Below are positions 8,176-14,977 of a stretch of 29,012 nt of DNA, in pieces (the stretch's first letter is position 1; every line of letters starts with the position of its first letter). The DNA comes from Bacteroidales bacterium UBA2030 (lineage in GTDB: Bacteria; Bacteroidota; Bacteroidia; Bacteroidales; TTA-H9): assembly GCA_002332755.1 (NCBI GenBank), contig DDBO01000219.1, forward strand, positions 1-29,012, in the 5' to 3' direction. The notes beneath the pieces were generated by a model, which was given only the letters and a program-made list of their open reading frames with translations, was not told the origin of the DNA and searched no databases. The position numbers were made by a program, and so were the translations under genes.

Positions 8176-8282
8176 AGCTTGATTGGATTAGAGGTTGTTA
8201 AGTAATAAAAATTATACCATAAAACAAAAAGTATTGTCTAAGAAAACAATGGCACGTATTTTTCAAGTTTACCTTTCCAAAA

Positions 8283-8507
8283 TTAATTTGTTTTTTTTTC
8301 AGAGTGGTAATCAGGAGAAAAATTTTTTCTGAGGGCTTTCCTGCGTTCTGCTTCAGCTTTCAGATCAATAGCGGGACAACCCTCACAGCCTGAAGCTGTA
8401 CAGCCTCCGCATGGACTGTTGCGAGTGCGGCCGATATTCCGAATTTTAATTACCAGATAAACGAATATTCCAATAAGGACAATACCGGTAAGAATTTCCT
8501 GAATCAT
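8283..8507 (-). CDS. Small Cys-rich single-pass membrane protein (FeoB-associated-like)
   Basis: The 74-residue protein has one N-terminal transmembrane helix (ILTGIVLIGIFVYLVIKI) followed by a cysteine cluster, CGGCTASGCEGCPA, and a charged tail. This plan resembles the FeoB-associated Cys-rich membrane protein family, small proteins often found near iron transport genes; no feoB is visible here. I use the ATG at 8507, which overlaps the stop of the upstream metalloprotease gene as ATGA; a TTG nine bases upstream is a less likely start. The overlap implies translational coupling. Metal binding by the cysteines is inference. Confidence 0.72.
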   Translation of the reverse strand: MIQEILTGIVLIGIFVYLVIKIRNIGRTRNSPCGGCTASGCEGCPAIDLKAEAERRKALRKNFSPDYHSEKKTN

Positions 8508-9184
8508 GACAACCAATGGTTAAGAAATGGGAAAAAAGAGGCTATAACCCTAAAAGTGAGCCACGCCGACGTAATTACAAAAATAAACGCCCAAAAAAAT
8601 TCGGGTAAACCGGTCATTTTCTTCAGGTTATATGCATCTCCGGCTCGGGCAGGAGTTTTAAAGGCAATAATCAGAAGCACCAGAGGGGAGATAAACGAAT
8701 CGGCGAGTAAAAGCATGGCAAGCAAAAGAGCATAAGCGAAGCGTACTTCAGGGTCGAAATAGTAAAGTATGAGCGCGGTAAGCGTCAACAGCGTCAAACA
8801 CCAAAATATTCCAAATCCATTGCGAACGTAAAAAATTAAAAATAAAAGGATTAGGATAGCAAAGGCTATTAACACGATGTTGAACTCTCCATGGTGGAGC
8901 AGATAAAAAACAAACCAGGCCGACACACTGGCAAAAGGATAACCCCCAAAAGCAATGAAGAACCTTCCCCAACCTTTACTTCCCGCAGTAATGGCTTCGC
9001 CCGAGAGATCTTCGAATAAACTAACTGATTTTACCCGGTGACCCAAAAGCAAGGCTACCCAAACATGCCCTGCCTCATGAAACAAAGTACCAGTAACCCT
9101 GAAAAACTTACCAACATAAGGAATTCGGGTAAGGATAATTGCAAAAGCAAGCATTCCATAAAACACAAGGATATCTTTATCCAT
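8504..9184 (-). CDS. M50B-like integral membrane metalloprotease
   Basis: The protein (226 residues from the ATG at 9184) is highly hydrophobic with about six transmembrane segments. It carries a zinc-protease motif HEAGH at residues 36-40 within the first helices and the motif GDAYNLKKMTGLP (DAYNL at 183-187), where the Asp would complete the site. This pairing is characteristic of the peptidase M50B-like family, related to site-2 proteases. Substrates of these bacterial members are mostly unknown. A TTG at 9217 would add 11 residues; I prefer the ATG, but either is possible. The gene follows the kinase-like gene by 56 bp and overlaps the small Cys-rich gene by four bases, so the three probably form an operon. 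Confidence 0.75.
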   Translation of the reverse strand: MDKDILVFYGMLAFAIILTRIPYVGKFFRVTGTLFHEAGHVWVALLLGHRVKSVSLFEDLSGEAITAGSKGWGRFFIAFGGYPFASVSAWFVFYLLHHGEFNIVLIAFAILILLFLIFYVRNGFGIFWCLTLLTLTALILYYFDPEVRFAYALLLAMLLLADSFISPLVLLIIAFKTPARAGDAYNLKKMTGLPEFFWAFIFVITSAWLTFRVIASFFPFLNHWLS

Positions 9185-9240
9185 GCGGGCAACGGATTTT
9201 CTAACAAAATTAAACAATCCTTTTGAGGCTTATCATGGAA

Positions 9241-10713
9241 TCACGACTCCGCCGCCAGATATAGTTCAATCGAAAGGGTGCTATCAGTACCTACGTAATA
9301 ATCAATTTCTGCATTAATGAGCGGAGCAAGTTCAAGAGCTGTCACAAGGTTTAATTCTTCCTTTTCAAACCCAACCAAAGGCTTCATTAAAAGAGATTTT
9401 CTAATAAGAGAATCAAGCAGCCGGGTAAAATCTTCCTTGGGGGATGCTCCAAGGCATTTGATCTCAATAGCTATTTTTTTGGGTCTTCGTTCAGCTTTGT
9501 ATTTCAAGCCATAGGCAATTTGTCCTTGAGGAAAATTCAAGCACAGTACTTTGGTCAGGTTAGTAATCAACCGTGTAAGGATATAGATGTCAATGTTAAT
9601 CACCTTTCCTTTTAAATTGTCCTCAATATCAATAGTTATTTTGTTTGGCAGCGGTTTTTTGTTCTCAGCAACTAGTAGTTTTTCATGAATTTCAAAGAGT
9701 GTGGTAGAAAGAACTACAGGTTCGGTTTTAGGTTTTATCAAATTATAACTTAGGGTGGCAAGATTGGTAATGTTCTCTGTTGTATTAATGAAATCGAGAA
9801 TTCTTTGCCTTAAGGCAGCAAAATAAGATTTAACCCTTTCTTTTCCAACACAATCTTCTTCAGCCAGCAAGCAATAGCCCAATACCTGGTTAATATCGTT
9901 TCGAAGCACGGTGCCAACTTTTCCTAATAGCAAATCAGCGATGAGCATACGTCGGTTGTCGCGGTAGGATGGATTCAACCTCATAAAGGCCTGGTCGGCT
10001 AATAAAGTCTCGGTGTAAAGTAAATCTTTTTCCTGCAGTAGTGCTTGCGTCTGCTTTTCCAGAAAAAACTCATGACGGGCAACAAAATCAATTCGCCATG
10101 CAATAAAAAAACCTGCAATGGCTATTATAAGGACAAAGATCAATATCGGAAACAAATAAACTGAAGGAACAACCACCCATTGAAGCAAAAAGTACAAACT
10201 CAGCGATGACACAACGACAAGGGTCATCAAGGCCTGAAATGGCCTCAAACCAAACAAATAAAAACTGATAAGAAGGAAAATCATTAAACCCAAACTACTA
10301 ATAGGCTGAACTTCGACTGGCTCAAGGTAAATACAGATCAAACCGGCCAATGCAGTGGTCAAAACCCAACCCCAAACCAGATAGTTCCATATTTCCCTAA
10401 ATGCGATAAGAAAGGTTAAATAAATAACTAAAACACTGAAGGGCAAATAAATAAAAAACCTTACAGGGAGTGCCTCATTTAAAAACTCACCTGTAACCAT
10501 ATAATCCAACAATTGAAAAGAGAGAAATACCAAGACCGAAACCATCATGGCCAGGCGAATGGCTGGCAGGTATTTCTCATAAAAATACTCCTGAAACTCC
10601 TTTTCGAGAGGCCTAGCATGAAAATGAAGCCACAAATGATGAACAGGCAGGGATTTTACAGGAAATACTGCCCTCCAGAAATTATTCAGCTGTCTAAATA
10701 CTTTTTGTATCAT
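9241..10713 (-). CDS. Six-TM protein with degenerate histidine-kinase-like cytoplasmic region
   Basis: The 490-residue protein has about six transmembrane helices (roughly residues 53-205), then a coiled-coil-like linker (FFLEKQTQALLQEKDLLYTE) and a region laid out like a histidine kinase core. Where an H-box would read HELRTPLNAIIGF, this protein has TVLRNDINQVLGY (268-280), lacking the phosphoacceptor His. The N-box position (about 372-395, IYILTRLITNLTKVL) lacks the second Asn, and no glycine-rich G boxes are seen. It therefore looks like a pseudokinase or a scaffold derived from one. I use the ATG at 10713; a TTG 45 bases upstream is weaker. TACCTTG (minus strand, about 10731-10737) is a possible -7 element. 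It heads the three-gene set. Confidence 0.65.
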   Translation of the reverse strand: MIQKVFRQLNNFWRAVFPVKSLPVHHLWLHFHARPLEKEFQEYFYEKYLPAIRLAMMVSVLVFLSFQLLDYMVTGEFLNEALPVRFFIYLPFSVLVIYLTFLIAFREIWNYLVWGWVLTTALAGLICIYLEPVEVQPISSLGLMIFLLISFYLFGLRPFQALMTLVVVSSLSLYFLLQWVVVPSVYLFPILIFVLIIAIAGFFIAWRIDFVARHEFFLEKQTQALLQEKDLLYTETLLADQAFMRLNPSYRDNRRMLIADLLLGKVGTVLRNDINQVLGYCLLAEEDCVGKERVKSYFAALRQRILDFINTTENITNLATLSYNLIKPKTEPVVLSTTLFEIHEKLLVAENKKPLPNKITIDIEDNLKGKVINIDIYILTRLITNLTKVLCLNFPQGQIAYGLKYKAERRPKKIAIEIKCLGASPKEDFTRLLDSLIRKSLLMKPLVGFEKEELNLVTALELAPLINAEIDYYVGTDSTLSIELYLAAES

Positions 10714-10877
10714 TTTATTGTTGATGGCTGCAAGGTAAAACCTACCAAACCTCTGCAATCGCCGTTGAGGAACTCCTGGAAAGAAATCACTTACCGTGTC
10801 CTTCTGGGAATTGTGAGGATGTAGAGTTCACAAAGTTAATATTCTTTGCTGAATTATGGTAACAGACAGAAATTTTT

Positions 10878-12284
10878 TCAGACAGACAGCTCTTTGATCA
10901 ATTGAAAAATTAATTTTAACGCAGCAAGTTCACGTTGAATAATAATACTCATCTGCCTGCTTGAGCCATAATTTTCATCCTTACGCAATTTACGCAGGAT
11001 ATCTTCTGAAGCCGATTTCTCGACAGGGGCATCCATCAGGCCTACCTGCGAAGCAAATAGCCAGGGCTCAGAATCTTCCCTGCTTAAAGGAAAATACAAA
11101 AATGATGACCACAGCCATTGCTCCAAATCTTCAACCTGGCTCTCTGGTAAAAGTCGGTGTAAAACATGTGTTGCACGATTTCCCCAGGTGAAAAAAACAC
11201 TTCCGCTACCGAGGCCCACTGAGAAAGCATCCTTCTGGCATAGTTCAATTGGATTTTGCCCTTCACGTGAAGAAGCAATATTTATGGCTTCACCTTCATT
11301 TCCATTGAAACCCCACAATAATGGAACAGGCTCGAAGGGATGGGTTTCGGGAAATTGCGGAATGGCATTTTCCGCGGCCACTATGTAAGCAAACGCCGGA
11401 ATTGTAATACCCTCTAGTTTATATTGCAGTTCCTCTTTGTTCACAAAAGGCTTTCCAGAATATCGGGCAACTACCTCAGCGCTTAATATAGGATCTTTCA
11501 AATGATGCTCCTGAAGGTCGTTCCAGGAGAAAATTCCATTTTCTTTCAGAAGAAAACGTTCGTGAGGCGGTATACTCTGAAGACGGGCCACGCTATTGAG
11601 GGGCTCACTTTTCCAGCAATGTCCCATAAAATCACATGCATATGGCAAAAAACACCACGGCCCTATATCCATGGCCGGCGAACTTGCTGACTCTAATACT
11701 TGCTTTTCTGAATCAATCAGCAACTTAATTTTATCCTGCAAATCAACAACTTCAGCCGTAAGATCGACTTTATTGAAAAAAAGCAAAGGATCAATATCCC
11801 CTCCCGGGTATAAATAATCTTGATTTACATGTAAGATATAGGCTTTGCCCAGACTTAAGTTTGCCTTTTGTAAAACATAGTACTGTAAGGCCACATCATA
11901 AAGATACGTCTGGCTAACTTTGAGTGAGCTTTTCACCTCATACATATCCCAACTAAGGCCATTAAAGACCAATATATCAACCATCACCAGGACTCCCTCA
12001 GCCTGAAATGTGGCTTCATAAAGTACGGGAAATTTATCCTCTACCAGCTTTAAAGTTTTTTCAATGGATTTTCGATAGGCCGCCGGATGATGAGGTGCAC
12101 AATTTTCCCCCTTTGGAAAAAGCTGATGAGCCAAAGCTCCTACATCGTGTCCCCTGTCAAATTTATTAAGCAGTAAAGCACTCATCTTATCGCGTAAGAA
12201 AGGCCGGTGTTTATGCAAATAAAGCGATTTTAAACATTGCAGTCCCCGGATGAAGGTCGACTTAGATAAAACATGCTTTTCCAT
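10878..12284 (-). CDS. DUF2779 protein: Cas4/RecB-like PD-(D/E)XK nuclease with probable Fe-S cluster
   Basis: The 468-residue protein starts with LSKSTFIRGLQCLKSLYL, typical of DUF2779 proteins. The N-terminal half is a PD-(D/E)XK nuclease domain: Asp103 (MVDILVF) and Glu116-Val-Lys118 (EVK) form the core, followed by QTYLYDVALQYYVL, a Cas4/RecB-type Q-x-Y helix. Four cysteines (Cys17, Cys211, Cys217, Cys223; the last three in a CX5CX5C cluster) are placed as in Fe-S nucleases of the AddB/Cas4 kind. DUF2779 proteins usually continue with an RNase H-fold exonuclease domain starting DFET; here the equivalent stretch (around AYIVAAENAIP) lacks the acidic residues, so that domain seems dead. It is 8 bp downstream of a separate exonuclease gene and very likely cotranscribed. 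A role in DNA repair or processing is inference. Confidence 0.75.
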   Translation of the reverse strand: MEKHVLSKSTFIRGLQCLKSLYLHKHRPFLRDKMSALLLNKFDRGHDVGALAHQLFPKGENCAPHHPAAYRKSIEKTLKLVEDKFPVLYEATFQAEGVLVMVDILVFNGLSWDMYEVKSSLKVSQTYLYDVALQYYVLQKANLSLGKAYILHVNQDYLYPGGDIDPLLFFNKVDLTAEVVDLQDKIKLLIDSEKQVLESASSPAMDIGPWCFLPYACDFMGHCWKSEPLNSVARLQSIPPHERFLLKENGIFSWNDLQEHHLKDPILSAEVVARYSGKPFVNKEELQYKLEGITIPAFAYIVAAENAIPQFPETHPFEPVPLLWGFNGNEGEAINIASSREGQNPIELCQKDAFSVGLGSGSVFFTWGNRATHVLHRLLPESQVEDLEQWLWSSFLYFPLSREDSEPWLFASQVGLMDAPVEKSASEDILRKLRKDENYGSSRQMSIIIQRELAALKLIFQLIKELSV

Positions 12285-12292
12285 ACCAGCAA

Positions 12293-13003
12293 CTATGAAA
12301 TGATGATGACCTGGTCGTCGGCAGGAGGTTCGAGCAATCGAAATTTACAATACAATCGGGCCACAGTAAGGGTATCAATCTGGCAGTATCGAGCGATTCT
12401 CTCCAAATCGTGATCTTCATAATAAACCTTAGCCACCTGGCTTCCATCCATATCGCCCTTAGGTGTAGGAAGTCCAAAGAGGACAGAGAGAAGGGCCAGG
12501 CTGGTGTAATGTTTATAATCGCCAAATTTCCACATTTCCATGGTATCCAAAAAAGTAACCTCCCATGGTTTTCGTCCCTGGTTGTCGAGAACAACAGGCA
12601 GGGGAATCTGATGAACCAACATTCGACGCGAAATATAGGGAAAATCAAATTCTTTACCATTATGTGCAGCCAGAGCATAATCCGGGGATTTACAAAACTT
12701 ATTAAGCATTTCTGCAAACTCAACCAGAATTTTCTTTTCATCATCGCCATAAAACGATTTCATGCGGAACTTGTCGCCATGAAAGTAACCCGCAGAAACA
12801 CAAATGATTTTCCCAAACTCGGCATAAATCCCTGCGCGAGGGAAAAGCGATTCAGGGGTATCGCTCTCGCTTTTTTTTAAATACCCCGCTTTGTGATCCC
12901 ATAGCAACCTGAAATCATCTGGCATGCTGTCGTAATTTGGCCATGCAGGTACAGTTTCAATGTCCAAAAACAGTATCTTTTCTAAAGAAATCCCATTCGC
13001 CAT
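12293..13003 (-). CDS. Predicted 3'-5' exonuclease, DEDDy family (PolB exo-like)
   Basis: The 236-residue protein shows all DEDDy motifs: ExoI with Asp14 and Glu16 (FLDIET), ExoII with Asp120 (AAHNGKEFDFPYI) and ExoIII YCQID with Tyr206 and Asp210. This matches the stand-alone family related to the exonuclease domain of family-B DNA polymerases, which degrades single-stranded nucleic acid 3' to 5' using two metal ions. There is no polymerase domain. It is followed after 8 bp by the DUF2779 nuclease, whose own RNase H-fold domain has lost its acidic residues, so the two may work together. The ATG at 13003 is used. No clean TAnnTTTG is present in the leader; TAAAATTTG is one base too long. Confidence 0.85.
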   Translation of the reverse strand: MANGISLEKILFLDIETVPAWPNYDSMPDDFRLLWDHKAGYLKKSESDTPESLFPRAGIYAEFGKIICVSAGYFHGDKFRMKSFYGDDEKKILVEFAEMLNKFCKSPDYALAAHNGKEFDFPYISRRMLVHQIPLPVVLDNQGRKPWEVTFLDTMEMWKFGDYKHYTSLALLSVLFGLPTPKGDMDGSQVAKVYYEDHDLERIARYCQIDTLTVARLYCKFRLLEPPADDQVIIIS

Positions 13004-13096
13004 AAAACAAATTTTAGGGCATTAAAATTACAAATTGTTGCAAGGCCCATATAGCCTCAAGGCAATGGAAATAGCCAACCCAACAGCTTAAAAGGC

Positions 13097-13104
13097 TAAA
13101 TTTG
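13097..13104 (+). promoter_or_regulatory. Candidate -7 element immediately upstream of mnmD
   Basis: TAAATTTG matches TAnnTTTG and ends only 4 bases before the mnmD ATG at 13109. If used, transcription would start at or within a base or two of the ATG, giving a leaderless mRNA. No -33 TTG is seen, so the site is tentative. Confidence 0.35.
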
Positions 13105-13108
13105 CATC

Positions 13109-13807
13109 ATGGATAAAGCAATACAGCATATCCCTATAAGTTTAAGGATAACCGCCGATGGTTCGCATACTCTCTGGCGCGAGGATTGGGGAGAACCCTT
13201 TCACAGTATATATGGTGCCATTCAAGAATCGCAACATGTTTTCATCAATGCCGGCCTTGCGCATTGCAGCGTAAAATTCGAGAAAATCAACTTGCTTGAA
13301 ATTGGACTGGGCACCGGGCTAAATGCACTCTTGGCTTGGAATTTTGCCGTAAGCAATTGTAAAAAAATAGATTACACCGGAATAGAGCCTTTTCCGCTTC
13401 CCCAAAATCTTCTTAGCCAGCTCAATTACCCACAAATACTAACCAGCACGGGAAGCTCAGAAGCGCTGCAATATATTCATGAAGCACTTTATAGCGGGAA
13501 AAAGAAAGAAATAAGTGATTTCTTTATGGTTCAGGTAATCAGAAAAGATTTTCGGCAGGTTGACTACAATCCTGAAGCTTACCATTGCATTTTTTTCGAT
13601 GCTTTTGATCCGGCTAAGGTACCCGAACTGTGGACTGCTGATGCCTTCAGGCAATTGTGGGAAGCCCTTGCTTATGGGGGGGGGCTCGTCACTTACAGTG
13701 CAAAGGGACAGATAAAAAGAAACTTACAAGAAGCCGGATTTAAGGTTGAAAAACTACCTGGCCCTCCGGGGAAAAGGGAAATAATCCGGGCATTAAAAGT
13801 ATTATAA
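13109..13807 (+). CDS. mnmD: tRNA 5-methylaminomethyl-2-thiouridine(34) methyltransferase MnmD
   Basis: The 232-residue protein is the stand-alone methyltransferase half of MnmC. It uses S-adenosylmethionine to convert the wobble nm5(s2)U34 to mnm5(s2)U34 in tRNAs for Glu, Gln, Lys and others. The N-terminal signature TADGSHTLWREDWGEPFHS, the SAM-binding LLEIGLGTGLNAL (63-74, GLGTG 66-70), FFDAFDPAKVPELWT (about 167-181) and the C-terminal LPGPPGKREIIRA are all present. The FAD-dependent oxidase domain found in enterobacterial MnmC is absent, as is usual in Bacteroidota. The stop is one base before the Nudix ATG, so the two are cotranscribed. Confidence 0.92.
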   Translation: MDKAIQHIPISLRITADGSHTLWREDWGEPFHSIYGAIQESQHVFINAGLAHCSVKFEKINLLEIGLGTGLNALLAWNFAVSNCKKIDYTGIEPFPLPQNLLSQLNYPQILTSTGSSEALQYIHEALYSGKKKEISDFFMVQVIRKDFRQVDYNPEAYHCIFFDAFDPAKVPELWTADAFRQLWEALAYGGGLVTYSAKGQIKRNLQEAGFKVEKLPGPPGKREIIRALKVL

Positions 13808-13808
13808 T

Positions 13809-14279
13809 ATGGACTATGAAGGGATGAAAATCAGCCGCTTTAACATAAGGGTTTATGGAATTTATATTAACGATAAAAAAGAAGTACTGGTAACCGATGA
13901 ATATCGTCTGGGCACATATATGACGAAGTTTCCAGGGGGAGGACTGGAGTTTGGAGAAGGCACCCTCGACTGTTTGCGACGCGAAATCAGGGAAGAGCTT
14001 GGCCAGGAACCATTCCAGCTCGAACATTTTTACACAACCGATTTCTTTCAGCCCTCCTGGCTGGTTCATCCTCCGGCACAACTCATCTCCATTTATTACT
14101 TGATGACAATTCCCAAACCCGAGGCTATTCCCCTCTCCGAAAAGCCTTATCCTTTCGGGCCTGAGGAAGGAGCACAGGCGTTTCGTTTCCTTTCTTTAGA
14201 ATCTTCAATAGACAACTTTACCTTTCCTGTGGATAAGGTAGTGTGGAAAATGCTTCAGCATAAATTAATTACTTATTAA
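13809..14279 (+). CDS. Nudix hydrolase
   Basis: The 156-residue protein has a perfect Nudix box, GX5EX7REUXEEXGU, from Gly44 to Gln66 (GGLEFGE, then REIREELGQ). Nudix enzymes hydrolyse nucleoside diphosphates linked to another moiety with Mg2+; the substrate is not readable from the box. N-terminal FNIRVYGIYINDKKEVLVTDE and the GTYMTKFPGGGLE block suggest the generic house-cleaning subgroup. It begins one base after the mnmD stop, arguing for a shared transcript. A second in-frame ATG at 13824 is an alternative start. Its stop overlaps that of the convergent acylphosphatase-like gene. Confidence 0.9.
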   Translation: MDYEGMKISRFNIRVYGIYINDKKEVLVTDEYRLGTYMTKFPGGGLEFGEGTLDCLRREIREELGQEPFQLEHFYTTDFFQPSWLVHPPAQLISIYYLMTIPKPEAIPLSEKPYPFGPEEGAQAFRFLSLESSIDNFTFPVDKVVWKMLQHKLITY

Positions 14280-14548
14280 TGCTGAATATCAAAACTTTTA
14301 TATCCTTTAATTTCTCCTTCTGAGTAAGTAACCTCTAATATCACTATACCAAGAGGACCTTTTTTGCACCATTGCAGGAAAGTATTTAAATTCTCTTCTT
14401 CACCTTCGGCCTCAATAAATACACCACCACTTTTTTTACGCCTGACATATCCTGTAATTGAGAGTCGGTAGGCCTTTTCCATAATGGCAAATCTGAAACC
14501 AGGCGTACTACTTTCATTAAGAATGGTGATGTTGTAGTGCTTAATCAT
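14276..14548 (-). CDS. Acylphosphatase-like protein, probably inactive
   Basis: The 90-residue protein aligns by eye with acylphosphatases: beta strand HYNITI, a loop ending PGFRFAIM, helix, GYVRRKKSGGVFIEAEGEEE, and a C-terminal helix NLNTFLQWCKKGP. Acylphosphatases use one Arg and one Asn. The Arg is kept (Arg19 in GFR), but the phosphate-binding loop reads ESSTPGF instead of GRVQGVGF, and the catalytic Asn of GYVRN is Arg37. Hydrolysis of acyl phosphates is therefore unlikely. It lies 65 bp downstream of an intact paralogue on the same strand, consistent with tandem duplication and divergence. The length is normal for the family. Confidence 0.78.
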   Translation of the reverse strand: MIKHYNITILNESSTPGFRFAIMEKAYRLSITGYVRRKKSGGVFIEAEGEEENLNTFLQWCKKGPLGIVILEVTYSEGEIKGYKSFDIQH

Positions 14549-14613
14549 GCAGGTAACTGGTTTTGGTTGGATAAGATTTGTGGCTGTGCAAAAGTAATAA
14601 AATTCTCAATTCA

Positions 14614-14880
14614 TCATTTAATTATAAAATCCTCATAATCAGTATATAAAGCATCGTTTACCAAAAATCCGGTAATTCTGGCTCGAGGAGGGCCCTGTCT
14701 GCACAGGTCCATCAAGCTATATACAGATTCTTCATTGCCCACAGCTTCAACAAGCACACTACCATCAGGAAGGTTTTTTACAAAGCCTTTCACTCCCAAT
14801 TGACGGGCATGATGCAGCACAAAATAGCGAAAGCCCACGCCCTGCACTCGACCTTGAATAGTAAATCGTAAAGCCAACAT
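14614..14880 (-). CDS. acyP: Acylphosphatase
   Basis: The 88-residue protein is a canonical acylphosphatase, hydrolysing carboxyl-phosphate bonds such as in 1,3-bisphosphoglycerate or carbamoyl phosphate. The signature GRVQGVGFRYFV contains Arg18, and GFVKNLPDGSVLVEAVG contains Asn36, the two catalytic residues. I start at the ATG at 14880 (MLALRFTI). The open frame extends 43 residues upstream to 15009, but that part overlaps gatE and does not resemble the family. It is divergent from gatE across 97 bp, and the degenerate paralogue follows it. Confidence 0.9.
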   Translation of the reverse strand: MLALRFTIQGRVQGVGFRYFVLHHARQLGVKGFVKNLPDGSVLVEAVGNEESVYSLMDLCRQGPPRARITGFLVNDALYTDYEDFIIK

Positions 14881-14925
14881 GTTTATACATCTTTGGAGTA
14901 AATTTAATAAAACTTCAATATTACC

Positions 14926-14955
14926 TTGTTGGCAATTCCTTATTTTATACATTTG
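14926..14955 (+). promoter_or_regulatory. Promoter of the gatE operon
   Basis: TTG (14926-14928), a 19-bp spacer and TACATTTG (14948-14955) form a full match to the Bacteroidota housekeeping promoter. It ends 22 bp before the gatE ATG, implying a very short leader of about 15-17 bases. Confidence 0.7.
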
Positions 14956-14977
14956 GGAGCAAATCATATAAAGGGAA

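Noticed and set aside
8508..8516. TTG start for the Cys-rich mini-protein
   Set aside because: The ATG at 8507 forms a standard ATGA overlap with the upstream gene and adds no loss to the TM helix.
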